Shown: positions 8,640 to 16,653 of the stretch, piece by piece
Layout of the letters: each line of letters opens with the position of its first letter
Position numbering within the stretch: position 1 is the first letter of the stretch
Translations under genes and position numbers: made by a program
NCBI GenBank assembly: GCA_022841625.1
Contig: JALHRD010000005.1
Location: forward strand, 62,001-126,000
Direction: 5' to 3'
From: Xanthobacteraceae bacterium
GTDB lineage: Bacteria > Pseudomonadota > Alphaproteobacteria > Rhizobiales > Xanthobacteraceae
DNA length: 64,000 nt
Notes under the pieces: model-generated
What the model saw: the letters and a program-made list of their open reading frames with translations, nothing else
Told to the model about the DNA's origin: nothing
Database searches by the model: none

Positions 8640-9083
8640 GTGCAGCAGCAAGCAGAAGTCGCCCGCCCCATTCCGGGACACCGCATTGTCGGCTACCGAA
8701 ACTCGCAGCCCCGTAATGTGCGGCTTTACGGGCTGGGCGATCTCGGCGCGCGGGTGGTCGGCGAGATCGGTAAAAAGGGCTGGCCCAACGTGGCCGTGAC
8801 CTCCGGCCGTGCACGCGTCGGCTGGCGTCAAGTGGCCGGCGATGCGAGCGATTCCGACACCAATATGATCGTGGTCGTCTGCGGCGAAGCCGACACGGAG
8901 TTATTCGATGCAGAATCCGAAAAGCCGGATTCGCTCGTGACCTTCGTCTTGCTGCAGAGCACCGGCAATATCCTGGTGGTCGGCGACCGCAAGCTCGCCA
9001 AGGCGCGCGCCCGCTCGGACCTGTTCGTGACCACCTCGGACGTCGCATACGTCGCCGACTTGATCGAGAACCTGGCAAGCTGA
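8640..9083 (+). CDS. small protein of unknown function with a GxGxxG motif
   Basis: 147 residues from GTG 8640, which has a perfect AGGAGG at 8628-8633, six bases upstream. The frame continues upstream to 8559 but that part lacks a ribosome site. The protein contains RLYGLGDLGARVVGEIG, a GxGxxG glycine loop after a short beta strand as in nucleotide-binding Rossmann or FtsZ-like folds. Further on are a DTNMIVVVCG strand and a C-terminal DVAYVADLIENLAS helix. I do not recognise the family. It stands alone between the divergent Rieske gene and a convergent racemase-like gene. Confidence 0.7.
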   Translation: MQQQAEVARPIPGHRIVGYRNSQPRNVRLYGLGDLGARVVGEIGKKGWPNVAVTSGRARVGWRQVAGDASDSDTNMIVVVCGEADTELFDAESEKPDSLVTFVLLQSTGNILVVGDRKLAKARARSDLFVTTSDVAYVADLIENLAS

Positions 9084-9099
9084 CATTGCGGCGGTCGCG

Positions 9100-9852
9100 T
9101 CAGTGCTCGCTTAACAAGCGGCCGTAGCCCTCGATCCGATCGTCTATGCCGGCGCCGCGTAGCGCCCCCCAGATTGTCGCCTGCGACGTCGACATGACGC
9201 TCACACCGAATTCGCGCTCCAGCGGATCGATCGCTTCGATCGTTGGCCAGTTCGGGGTCCGCAGCAGGATTGAATCGGCCTGCGGATGCTCGCTCATTAG
9301 ACGACGGCCCATCACCAAAGCGGCATCGCGCGGTATGCTGCCGAATGCCGGGAGCGTACTGCCCCAGTGGGTTACCCCCAGAACCTCGCAGCCCAATGCT
9401 CTGATGTAACCGGCCTGCCGTTCGTTTTCCTCGGGCCCATAAGGCTGAGCGAGCACGACTTTTTTACAGCCAAGCGCGCGCACAGCCTGCTCTTCAATCG
9501 CGGCGCCAGTGGCAATCTTGACGCCCAATTCGGATTCGAGCTGCGCAATGACCTCGGTGGCGCTCTCGGCGCCGCGCGACATCGCGATCGGCGTGCCTCC
9601 CAATACCACAATGTCAACGCCCGACTGCGCAATTGCGCGCGCCGCCCGCATGGTGATCGCGTAAGCTTGATCGATTTGCGCCGTGGTCGGCTGGCTGACG
9701 CCAATGGTGGTAACAACGAGCGTCACACCCTTGGGGACGATCCGGTAAAATTCATAGGGGAAGACTTCGGCGAAGAACGGCGGCGAGGTGTAGCCAACCC
9801 GCGCGCGGCAGCCATAGAGAACCGCGCGCGCGCGCTCAGGCGATTGGGACAT
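9100..9852 (-). CDS. Asp/Glu racemase superfamily protein (maleate isomerase / arylmalonate decarboxylase-like)
   Basis: 250 residues with the two-domain fold pattern of the Asp/Glu racemase superfamily. VDIVVLGGTPIAMSRG comes at the first active-site loop, then ELGVKIATGAAIEEQAVRALG, then DSILLRTPNWPTIEAI at the second. The catalytic cysteine positions of this superfamily read Gly (LGGTP) and Thr or Arg (LLRTPNW); the only cysteines lie elsewhere. Start ATG 9852 has GGAG nine bases upstream; the in-frame ATG at 9873 is an alternative. The adjacent Bug receptor suggests an organic-acid substrate. The reaction is unknown. Confidence 0.8.
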   Translation of the reverse strand: MSQSPERARAVLYGCRARVGYTSPPFFAEVFPYEFYRIVPKGVTLVVTTIGVSQPTTAQIDQAYAITMRAARAIAQSGVDIVVLGGTPIAMSRGAESATEVIAQLESELGVKIATGAAIEEQAVRALGCKKVVLAQPYGPEENERQAGYIRALGCEVLGVTHWGSTLPAFGSIPRDAALVMGRRLMSEHPQADSILLRTPNWPTIEAIDPLEREFGVSVMSTSQATIWGALRGAGIDDRIEGYGRLLSEH

Positions 9853-9965
9853 CGTAGGTCGCTCCGGCCACATTGACGGTGCGCAACGCGCGCCGCCGCA
9901 ATGTCAGGCGAGGCCCCTGCCCTGTCAACGCTGCTCTGTGACTGACGCAGAGCTGACTCTCCGCG

Positions 9966-10985
9966 TTACTTGTTAGTGGTCACCTTCTTGCCATCCTCAA
10001 GCGCCGCCACCGCACGCGCAACGATCGGAGCCGGGGTCGCAAAAATCCTGCCGAGCAATTTTGCGATGTCCTCGCCGCGCATGGCGTCGACGTCAAGAAG
10101 CTGCTTCTTCGCATCGGCGACATAATCGGGATCTTTTATCACCGCATCGAATGCCCGGCGCAGGACCGCGACCCGCTCCGCCGGAACGCTGGGCGGCGCC
10201 ACAATGGGATAGGCCATATCTTGCCGCGCAAAGATCAATTCCAAGACGCCGCGATCGGAATCGTCTTTGGCAAACTCCGTCACCAGCGGCGCGCTGCCCA
10301 TGTCGGGATGTTTCTTCAGGCCGAGCTGAAGGAGAATGTTGATTTTTTTGCCTGTTACCCATTCCGGCCGACCGGCGCTGATCGTGCTCCAGGAAATAGC
10401 AGCGCCGTCGGCCTCGCCGCGCTCCACCGCCAGAAGAAAATCATTGGCGCCGGGATAGCCGGTAACAACCTTGAACTTGGTGTTGAGCACACCGTTGAGA
10501 ATGTAGGGGTAGATCACGCTGTCGGCGCCGGGGCCAGAACCAGCGATCACCATCTCACTCTTCTGCGCGTCCGCGATGGTCCTGAATGGCCGCGCATGCC
10601 AGCCCATCAGCATGCTGACATCCGCGGTCTGGCTGCCGATCCAATTGAACTGGCGCGCATCATATTGGACGCCGGTCGCATCGAGCAGCTGCTGCATCGC
10701 AAGCCCACGTGCGAACATGCCGATGGTGGTGCCGTCCTTGGGAGCCGCATTATAGAGGAAATTGGCGGCGCGCAGACTGCCGGCCCCGGCCATGTTCTGC
10801 ACGACGATGTTTGGATTACCCGGCAGATGCTTGCCAAGATGGCGCGCGAAGGTCCGCACGTAGATGTCATAGGCGGCGCCAGGCGGATAACCGACAACGA
10901 CATTGACTGTTTGTGCGGCAGCCGGCGTCCCCGCAGCACACGCAATAAGCAGGGCGAGCGATCCAAGCTTGATTGCAATCGTCAT
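9966..10985 (-). CDS. TTT-family (Bug/TctC) periplasmic solute receptor, divergent clade
   Basis: 339 residues with a signal peptide (cleavage near PAAAQTVNV) and the TctC core VVVGYPPGAAYDIYVRTFARH. The segment LPGNPNIVVQNMAGAGSLRAANFLYN places it with the receptor at 51166 in a branch distinct from the other eight in this window. Both also end with an (I/L)-rich helix followed by a P-x-I-V-A-R-(A/V) motif. These proteins trap organic anions with a Venus-flytrap fold and deliver them to a TctAB permease, which is absent here. The neighbouring racemase-like gene hints at a dicarboxylate-type ligand. Confidence 0.9.
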   Translation of the reverse strand: MTIAIKLGSLALLIACAAGTPAAAQTVNVVVGYPPGAAYDIYVRTFARHLGKHLPGNPNIVVQNMAGAGSLRAANFLYNAAPKDGTTIGMFARGLAMQQLLDATGVQYDARQFNWIGSQTADVSMLMGWHARPFRTIADAQKSEMVIAGSGPGADSVIYPYILNGVLNTKFKVVTGYPGANDFLLAVERGEADGAAISWSTISAGRPEWVTGKKINILLQLGLKKHPDMGSAPLVTEFAKDDSDRGVLELIFARQDMAYPIVAPPSVPAERVAVLRRAFDAVIKDPDYVADAKKQLLDVDAMRGEDIAKLLGRIFATPAPIVARAVAALEDGKKVTTNK

Positions 10986-11021
10986 GGCGACCCTCTGTGA
11001 CCTACTTTGTGAGCATTTAGC

Positions 11022-11187
11022 CTAGTGTCCCGATCCCGAAGTTCGCATCATTTTGCGGCAGCCTCGTTTACGAACTTCGGAATCGAAGGACACTCACAAC
11101 TCATTGATTCTCGTGTGGCTTTGGTTCAGAAGTCCGCTGTCCGGACTCGCCGCGAGAATGTAGCGGACTTCTGAACCGCCACACTAG
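11022..11187 (+). repeat. double-hairpin composite element, copy 2 (166 bp)
   Basis: It runs CTAG to CTAG. Hairpin alpha spans 11024-11094 (AGTGTCC outer arm; inner CCGAAGTTCG / CGAACTTCGG). A spacer containing CAACTCATTGATT follows. Hairpin beta spans about 11112-11185 (GTGTGGC outer arm, TTT bulge, GGTTCAGAAGTCCGCT inner arm). It lies between the end of the TauE/SafE gene and the start of the Bug receptor gene. Confidence 0.92.
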
Positions 11188-11293
11188 CGCGGTCTTGCGG
11201 CCGATTGAAGCCCGGCCAACGCCCAATCTAAGCAAATCTCAGGCCATCCGACCCGCAAGGTATCCAGGTCCGACAGATGCCGGCGCGGGCAAT

Positions 11294-12061
11294 TCAGCGC
11301 ATCAGCGCGCCCGCGACCATGGTGCCGCCGCCGATCAGCACCACCACATCGAGGATCGCGGTATGAACGGTGAGCGACATCCGCACGACCAGCGCCTTGG
11401 CGATGAAAGCGCCTGGCAGCGCCACCGCGCCGATCAGCAATGCGAACGCCATGACACGGGCGTCGATCACGCCGGAAAATCCGAATACCGCCATCCGTAC
11501 CGCCGTGACCACAATCGAGATCACGGCGTCGGTCGCGACCACCGCCGCACCCTGCAAGCCCGCGGCCATCAGGAGCGATAACAGGATCACGCCGGCCCCG
11601 ACGGTGCCGCCGACCGCGCCGCCATACATCACTGCACCGATCGCCAGCCCCTTGCCGTCGAGCGCCAAGACATAACGCTTGAAAACATAGCGCAATGGTA
11701 CAGTGAGCATCAGCATGGCGCCGATGACGATCGCCGCCCCCTTGCCGGTGAGCAAGGTATAGCCATAGGCGCTGACAATGCAGGTCGGCGTCGCCAGGAT
11801 CGCCACCAGCGCGGCGCGGCGCCAGTCGATCAGATTTTTGAACGCCAGCGCCCGCCAGGAATTATTGAACAGCGCCGAGATCGCAATGATTGGAACCACC
11901 GGCTCGGGCCCCAATATCGGCACCAAGACCAGCGGCATCAGCGCGCCGGTGCCATAGCCGGCCACACCACCGATCATTGATGCGATCAGCGCGACCGCGG
12001 CGATGAGCAGGAGTTCAGCCAGCGAGATCGCATTCAGCGAAGCGAGCAGAGCCTCGAACAT
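11294..12061 (-). CDS. TauE/SafE family membrane exporter
   Basis: 255 residues, about eight hydrophobic segments, with the paired glycine-rich repeats of the TauE/SafE (sulfite/organosulfonate exporter) family: MIGGVAGYGTGALM early and VGGTVGAGVILL in the second half. It starts at ATG 12061. An upstream in-frame ATG at 12115 would add 18 polar residues. Family members move sulfite, sulfoacetate or other small anions across the inner membrane. The substrate here is unknown. It is transcribed towards the Bug receptor gene but separated from it by a double-hairpin element. Confidence 0.85.
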   Translation of the reverse strand: MFEALLASLNAISLAELLLIAAVALIASMIGGVAGYGTGALMPLVLVPILGPEPVVPIIAISALFNNSWRALAFKNLIDWRRAALVAILATPTCIVSAYGYTLLTGKGAAIVIGAMLMLTVPLRYVFKRYVLALDGKGLAIGAVMYGGAVGGTVGAGVILLSLLMAAGLQGAAVVATDAVISIVVTAVRMAVFGFSGVIDARVMAFALLIGAVALPGAFIAKALVVRMSLTVHTAILDVVVLIGGGTMVAGALMR

Positions 12062-12138
12062 TTCACCCACGTCTTGTTGTTGGTACAGCAATAAAGGCGT
12101 GGATGGCCGGAGCAAGCCCAGTCACGATGAAAAACCGG

Positions 12139-12642
12139 CTATTTCACCGTTTGCGCGGACTTCAAGTCCGCTGGCGAGATCAGCACGTCGAAGCGCGCGC
12201 ACCAGATGATGACGCTCGGATATTTCGCCAGGCCGACGCCCGCGGGGATGGCATAACGCTGACTGCCCTTGAAGGCTCGCAACCGGCCGAGGTCCACGAA
12301 CATGACATCCTTCATGTCTGACGAAGAACGGATCGACGCCTTCGGCACCAGATAGACATGGAATGCCGGGCCGGGCCCAACCTCGAAATCCTGCTCCAGA
12401 AAAACCGCTCGTTCATAGACGCCCACCTTACCCTTGCCGTAGTGAATCGGGTCGGAGGGATTGGCGTGGATGAAGGTGCCGGTGGCAACCAAGCGGCTGC
12501 GGTCGGCCTCGGCCAGGGTCTCGGTCGCGGGCGGCGGCGCGAAAACATATGGAAAAATGAAAAAACCGAGCGCGACGCCGAACAGCGTCCCGACGATGCC
12601 GCCAATCATGAACACAAAGAGGTCGCGCAACAATCGGCGCAT
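12139..12642 (-). CDS. membrane-anchored DM13-domain protein
   Basis: 167 residues with one N-terminal transmembrane segment (LFVFMIGGIVGTLFGVALGFF). A DM13 domain follows: GTFIHANPSDPIHYGKGKVGVYE, then FHVYLVPK, DLGRLRAFKGSQRYAIPAG and VIIWCARFDVLI. The Cys in the last block is the near-invariant DM13 cysteine, proposed to act in redox or haem chemistry. ATG 12642 follows GGGAG by seven bases. The domain faces the periplasm. Its function is poorly known in bacteria. Confidence 0.85.
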   Translation of the reverse strand: MRRLLRDLFVFMIGGIVGTLFGVALGFFIFPYVFAPPPATETLAEADRSRLVATGTFIHANPSDPIHYGKGKVGVYERAVFLEQDFEVGPGPAFHVYLVPKASIRSSSDMKDVMFVDLGRLRAFKGSQRYAIPAGVGLAKYPSVIIWCARFDVLISPADLKSAQTVK

Positions 12643-12717
12643 GATCAAGCTCCCGGCGCAGGACCGTTACATCGCAATACGCACCGCCGTCACCCGAGGT
12701 TACGCAGCGCGCCACGC

Positions 12718-12960
12718 TCAGTCGGCGCTGGGCAGGCGCCGCACGGTGAATTCGATGCAATCGTCGGGCAGGACCCGCCAGCTCTCGATCTCGGTTTGGT
12801 AGGCCGCCTTGGGAAAGCGGCGGAACAACTCCCGTGCCTTTTCGCGCGCCTGTACGCGCGGCAGCGCAAAGGTCTCGCGCCGGAAGGCATCGGCCTTGTG
12901 CCGCGCGAGCCGCATGGCGCTGCTGCGCGCCAGATCGGCCGGTCGTCGGATCGGGGGCAT
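12718..12960 (-). CDS. small conserved-type hypothetical protein
   Basis: 80 residues, strongly basic, beginning MPPIRRPADLARSSAMRLARHK and ending EFTVRRLPSAD. ATG 12960 has GAGGCG five bases upstream, and codon usage is like that of the neighbours. Lack of a signal peptide or hydrophobic segment suggests a cytoplasmic protein. I recognise no domain. It reads in the same direction as the DM13 gene 75 bp downstream. Confidence 0.55.
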   Translation of the reverse strand: MPPIRRPADLARSSAMRLARHKADAFRRETFALPRVQAREKARELFRRFPKAAYQTEIESWRVLPDDCIEFTVRRLPSAD

Positions 12961-13061
12961 GGAACGCCTCGTTTTAAGCAGAATAGCGCGTCCCGCCCCC
13001 CGGTGCGAGTCGCCTCAATCGAGGGTATGCTCGTCGGAACAAAGCGTCATGGGAGGTTCTG

Positions 13062-13829
13062 ATGGAGGTGAGATCCGGCCGACCGGGCGCTGCGTGCGCG
13101 CGCGGCAAGTTTTTTGGCTTGGCAACAGCGCTGCTGTTGCTCGCGGCGACGCGAACGGATGCGCAGGCCCAGACCGTCGTCGATCTCCAACTGGTTTTGG
13201 CCGTCGACGTCTCCGGCAGCATCAATGCGCAACGCTTCGAGCTTCAGAAAATGGGTTACGTCGCGGCGTTTCAAAACCGGCGCGTCCTCAATGCCATTCT
13301 CGCGGGCCGCAACCAATCGATTGCCGTAACGATGATGCAGTGGTCGGGACCATTCCTCCAATCGCAGGTTGTGCCTTGGGCCATTCTAAAGGATGAGTCT
13401 TCGATAAAGGCGTTTGCCGGCGCCATCGAATCGGCGCCGCGCATGATGTATGGCGGCGGCACTTCGATCTCGGGCGCGATCGACCAGGCCGCCGCGCTGT
13501 TTCCACATGCGCCGAGCAAGGCGGAGCGCCGCGTCATCGATGTGTCCGGCGATGGCTCAAACAATCGAGGCCGTTCGGTAACCCAGGCGCGCGACGAGGC
13601 GGTCGATGCCGGCCTTGTGATCAACGGTCTGCCGATCCTGGCGTTTGAACCGCAGCTCGATCGATATTTCAAGGACTACGTGATTGGCGGCCCCGGCGCC
13701 TTCATGATCGCGGCCAAGAATTTCGAAACGTTCGCGGAAGCGATTTTGATGAAGCTGATCCTCGAGATCGCCGACCGCACCCCGCCGCAGCGCCTCGGGC
13801 GGGCGGGCGGCGCTCGGTCGAGCCGATAG
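13062..13829 (+). CDS. exported DUF1194 (von Willebrand A-like) protein
   Basis: 255 residues. A signal sequence (ATALLLLAATRTDAQAQ) is followed by a vWA-type domain: VDLQLVLAVDVSGS gives a complete MIDAS DxSxS (Asp49, Ser51, Ser53), then AVTMMQWSG, GGGTSISGAIDQA with the MIDAS Thr, and RRVIDVSGDGSNNRG. This pattern matches DUF1194, found mostly in alphaproteobacteria. It starts after a strong GGGAGG. Metal-dependent protein binding in the periplasm is inferred from the MIDAS. No partner is evident nearby. Confidence 0.88.
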   Translation: MEVRSGRPGAACARGKFFGLATALLLLAATRTDAQAQTVVDLQLVLAVDVSGSINAQRFELQKMGYVAAFQNRRVLNAILAGRNQSIAVTMMQWSGPFLQSQVVPWAILKDESSIKAFAGAIESAPRMMYGGGTSISGAIDQAAALFPHAPSKAERRVIDVSGDGSNNRGRSVTQARDEAVDAGLVINGLPILAFEPQLDRYFKDYVIGGPGAFMIAAKNFETFAEAILMKLILEIADRTPPQRLGRAGGARSSR

Positions 13830-13845
13830 AGCCCCAAATAGCAAG

Positions 13846-13872
13846 AAGCGACCGGTGACAGACCGGCCGCTT
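13846..13872. terminator. hairpin between convergent genes
   Basis: AAGCGACCGGT-gacag-ACCGGCCGCTT forms an 11-bp stem with one mismatch, between the DUF1194 stop and the convergent psiF-like stop. There is no long T tract on either side, so intrinsic termination is possible but not certain. Confidence 0.45.
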
Positions 13873-13906
13873 CAAGTAATCCCAGACTACGATCGAAATC
13901 GTCGCG

Positions 13907-14164
13907 TCAGCCGCCGACCGCTTCGGTCACGCACTTCTTGGTGAAGCTGGTCTTGGCCGCGCCGGCGAGCTTTTGCGATCCCGCCTTGGTATCGCAAGCC
14001 TCCTGCGCTTCCCGTTCGCATTTGCTCATGAAGCTTGTCATGGCAGCGCCTGCCAATTTTCGCTTTGCCGCTTCTTCCTTGCAGGACGCCGCAAGCGATG
14101 GGCCCGCGGCATAGAATGAGGTCAGCGCAACCGTTGCAACCACAGCTGTGATGATGCGAATCAT
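13907..14164 (-). CDS. PsiF-repeat secreted protein
   Basis: 85 residues. A signal peptide (MIRIITAVVATVALTSFYAAGPSLA) precedes two PsiF repeats, KRKLAGAAMTSFMSKC and SQKLAGAAKTSFTKKC. This is the K-L-x-G-A-A-x-x-S-F-x-x-K-C signature of phosphate-starvation-inducible PsiF. I use ATG 14164 because GGAGGAAGG lies just upstream; the longer frame to 14242 adds a non-signal-like extension. It acts in the periplasm; the molecular role is unknown. Phosphate control is known for E. coli psiF, but I saw no clear Pho box here. Confidence 0.88.
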   Translation of the reverse strand: MIRIITAVVATVALTSFYAAGPSLAASCKEEAAKRKLAGAAMTSFMSKCEREAQEACDTKAGSQKLAGAAKTSFTKKCVTEAVGG

Positions 14165-14326
14165 GTCCTTCCTCCGTGAATCGGCGAATCTGCGCACCCG
14201 CCGGACTCGTAAGCCTAGCGAGTCTCGCCCGGGTGTGTCCATGGAACCGGGCGTAATTTTTCAACTCTGTTACACGACCATATCGGCCTTATGACAGGAC
14301 CTTTATATCGCGCGACGCTGGCACGC

Positions 14327-15586
14327 TTAGTTTTTGCCAATCGTCGCAACGACAATCTTTGCCAGGGCCTTGGCATCCCTTGGAAAGTCCTGCGCGATCC
14401 AGGCCGCTTCGGCCGCCCGCATTGCCTCACCCAACGCCGGCCCTTTGGCGACGCCACGCGCCGTGAAATCGGCGGACTTCAAAGGAAATGCCGGCGGCGT
14501 CCAACGCTCCGGCAGCAGGATGAGATCGTGCCAGCGGTCATCGGCAACGCCTTCGGACCAGGCCCGCGCCCACGCCAACAGCGCGCGGTCGAGAAATTTC
14601 TCCGGCCCGAGCCGGTAAATCAGCACCCGCGCGTCGTGCATGCCGGTCGCAGCCGAAACGCGCCACCAGCCGTCCGCCATCGACGCCAGGCGCTCATGTT
14701 CGGCATTGGCGAGACGCAGCCGCTCGCGCAGCCGCTCGGCGTCTTCAGCAACATGGACTGCAAGCGCACCCAGCCGACGCATTGGATCGGGCGTCAATGA
14801 AAGCTCGCGCTCAAGCTTGATCATATTGGCAAGGCTCGCGAGCAGCGGCACGCCGCCAAGCACCGCCATCAACAGACCGGTTTCGCTCATGGCGATCAGC
14901 GCCGGCACCACATGCGGCGCAACCAGGAGCTTGAGCACCTCCATCCGCACGCGCTCGCGGGACAGCGTCGCAAGCCCGGCACGCGCCGCAATGCAAGCGG
15001 CAAGCCCATTAGCATCGGGCGCGCCGCCGTCGCCACAAGCAGCGTAAAAACGGAAAAATCGCAGGATGCGCAGATAATCCTCGGCGATCCTTTTTTCCGG
15101 ATCGCCGATGAACCGCACGCGCCGCGCGGCGAGATCGTCGAGACCGCCGACGTGATCGTGAACCGTGCCGTCGCGCGTTGCGTAAAGTGCGTTCATGGTG
15201 AAATCGCGCCGCGCCGCATCGTGCTGCCAGTTGCGCCCGAAAACCACCCGCGCATGCCGGCCGAAGGTCTCCACATCCTCACGCAATGTGGTCACCTCGA
15301 ACGGCGTGCCCTCGACCACCACGGTGACGGTGCCATGCTCGATGCCGGTCGGCACCGGCTTGAAGCCGGCGGCCTTGACGCGCCGCACGACCTCGTCCGG
15401 CACGGCTGTGGTGGCGACATCGATGTCGCCGACCGGCGCGCCAAGCAGTTGGTTGCGCACCGCGCCGCCGACCACACGCGCCTCTTCGCCATCACGATCG
15501 AGAACGGCCAGCAACCGCGGTAACGCGCCTTCGCGCAGCCAAAGCGCGCGTTCGGGAGCGATCGCGACGCGGTGCGACGAAGTCAT
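14327..15586 (-). CDS. cca: CCA tRNA nucleotidyltransferase / poly(A) polymerase family
   Basis: 419 residues. The nucleotidyltransferase head has ARVVGGAVRNQLLGAPVGDIDVATTA (the DxD metal site) and RDFTMNALYATRDG; flexible-loop and neck motifs follow (RFIGDPEKRIAEDYLRILRFFRF). It adds or repairs the 3' CCA end of tRNAs. The length fits the alphaproteobacterial class II enzyme without an HD domain. It is last in a minus-strand run after Nudix and DUF6111, 16 bp from the latter, which is a common alphaproteobacterial order. Confidence 0.95.
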   Translation of the reverse strand: MTSSHRVAIAPERALWLREGALPRLLAVLDRDGEEARVVGGAVRNQLLGAPVGDIDVATTAVPDEVVRRVKAAGFKPVPTGIEHGTVTVVVEGTPFEVTTLREDVETFGRHARVVFGRNWQHDAARRDFTMNALYATRDGTVHDHVGGLDDLAARRVRFIGDPEKRIAEDYLRILRFFRFYAACGDGGAPDANGLAACIAARAGLATLSRERVRMEVLKLLVAPHVVPALIAMSETGLLMAVLGGVPLLASLANMIKLERELSLTPDPMRRLGALAVHVAEDAERLRERLRLANAEHERLASMADGWWRVSAATGMHDARVLIYRLGPEKFLDRALLAWARAWSEGVADDRWHDLILLPERWTPPAFPLKSADFTARGVAKGPALGEAMRAAEAAWIAQDFPRDAKALAKIVVATIGKN

Positions 15587-15602
15587 TGCGGCATCTCCGG
15601 CC

Positions 15603-15869
15603 TTACTTCACATATCCCGGAACAAACTTGCCGTCTTTGACATGCGCCGGAACATAAATCGAGCGTGGCGGCGCACCGCTCCAATGCGCCATCACCATGA
15701 AACCGCCGACCAATAGGAGAAAGCCCACGATTAGCAGCACAGTCACGCGCCTGAGTGACCAGTTGTCGCGTTCGAATATTTTGCCAGTTTTGGTCATCCA
15801 CAGAAACAGCATATAGAGCGCAAACGGGGCGGCAAACAAAGCCAGTTCTGTCAGGATGGGGCGGATCAT
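15603..15869 (-). CDS. DUF6111-like small membrane protein
   Basis: 88 residues with two transmembrane segments (LALFAAPFALYMLFLWM and TVLLIVGFLLLVGGFMVMA) and a polar C-terminal tail SIYVPAHVKDGKFVPGYVK. This position directly upstream of cca, and the length, match the DUF6111 family of Hyphomicrobiales. It lies 16 bp before cca and is probably co-transcribed with it. Function unknown. Confidence 0.8.
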   Translation of the reverse strand: MIRPILTELALFAAPFALYMLFLWMTKTGKIFERDNWSLRRVTVLLIVGFLLLVGGFMVMAHWSGAPPRSIYVPAHVKDGKFVPGYVK

Positions 15870-16011
15870 GGCGGCGTAACTTACACTGCTATTTCCGAAA
15901 GCGGCACAGGAGAGTTCGCACTATCTTACACATTTGTTTCTAGCCTTCTGTTTCCGCCTTCGCGAGGCGCCCAGCCGGTCGACCGGCGCCATCTTGGCAA
16001 CCCAAACGCCT

Positions 16012-16653
16012 TCACGCCGCATAAATCCGCTCATAGAGATTGCGCAAGATTCCCGCGGTTGCACCCCAAATATAGCGTTCGCCAAACGGCGTCGCATAAA
16101 AATGGCGCGTCAGCCCGTTCCAGTCGCGGCTGTGACGCTGGTGGTTCTCGGGCGACATCAAAAAATGGAGCGGCACCTCGAACGCGTCGTCGACTTCGTC
16201 GCGGTTGAGCGTCAGCGCGAAATCGGGCGCGACGCGCGCCACCAACGGCACAATGCGGAAGCCGAATGTCGTCAGATAGAGATCGAGATAGCCGATCGGT
16301 TCGACGGCGTCCGCAGCCAATCCAATTTCCTCATCCGCCTCACGCAGCGCCGCCGCCATCGGTGAATCGTCAGCCGGGTCGATCTTGCCGCCGGGAAACG
16401 AGATCTGGCCGGCATGATCCTTCAAGTGTGCCGTGCGCTGGGTTAGCAACACCATCGGCTCCTCGCGCGCGACCACCGGCACCAGCACCGCCGCCGGACG
16501 AATTGGGCGTACCGCCGCGATTGCCGCTGTCATCGGGTCGAGATCGTGGTCGCCGCGCGCCGGCACGACCGCACTGTCATTGATCCCTGGCGGCACATCG
16601 AGGGTCAGCATCGCGCGGGCGCGCACAAAGAATTCGGCAGGCGTGGCGCTCAT
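16012..16653 (-). CDS. CoA pyrophosphatase (Nudix hydrolase)
   Basis: 213 residues. The Nudix box runs GGKIDPADDSPMAAAL then READEEIGL, preceded by LKDHAGQISFPGG, the UPF0035 signature of CoA-specific Nudix enzymes (LLTQRT...H.GQISFPGG). It hydrolyses CoA or oxidised CoA to 3',5'-ADP and phosphopantetheine. Its start overlaps the stop of the upstream dehydrogenase by four bases (ATGA). It usually sits between DUF1285 and cca, as it does here apart from the inserted dehydrogenase. Confidence 0.93.
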   Translation of the reverse strand: MSATPAEFFVRARAMLTLDVPPGINDSAVVPARGDHDLDPMTAAIAAVRPIRPAAVLVPVVAREEPMVLLTQRTAHLKDHAGQISFPGGKIDPADDSPMAAALREADEEIGLAADAVEPIGYLDLYLTTFGFRIVPLVARVAPDFALTLNRDEVDDAFEVPLHFLMSPENHQRHSRDWNGLTRHFYATPFGERYIWGATAGILRNLYERIYAA

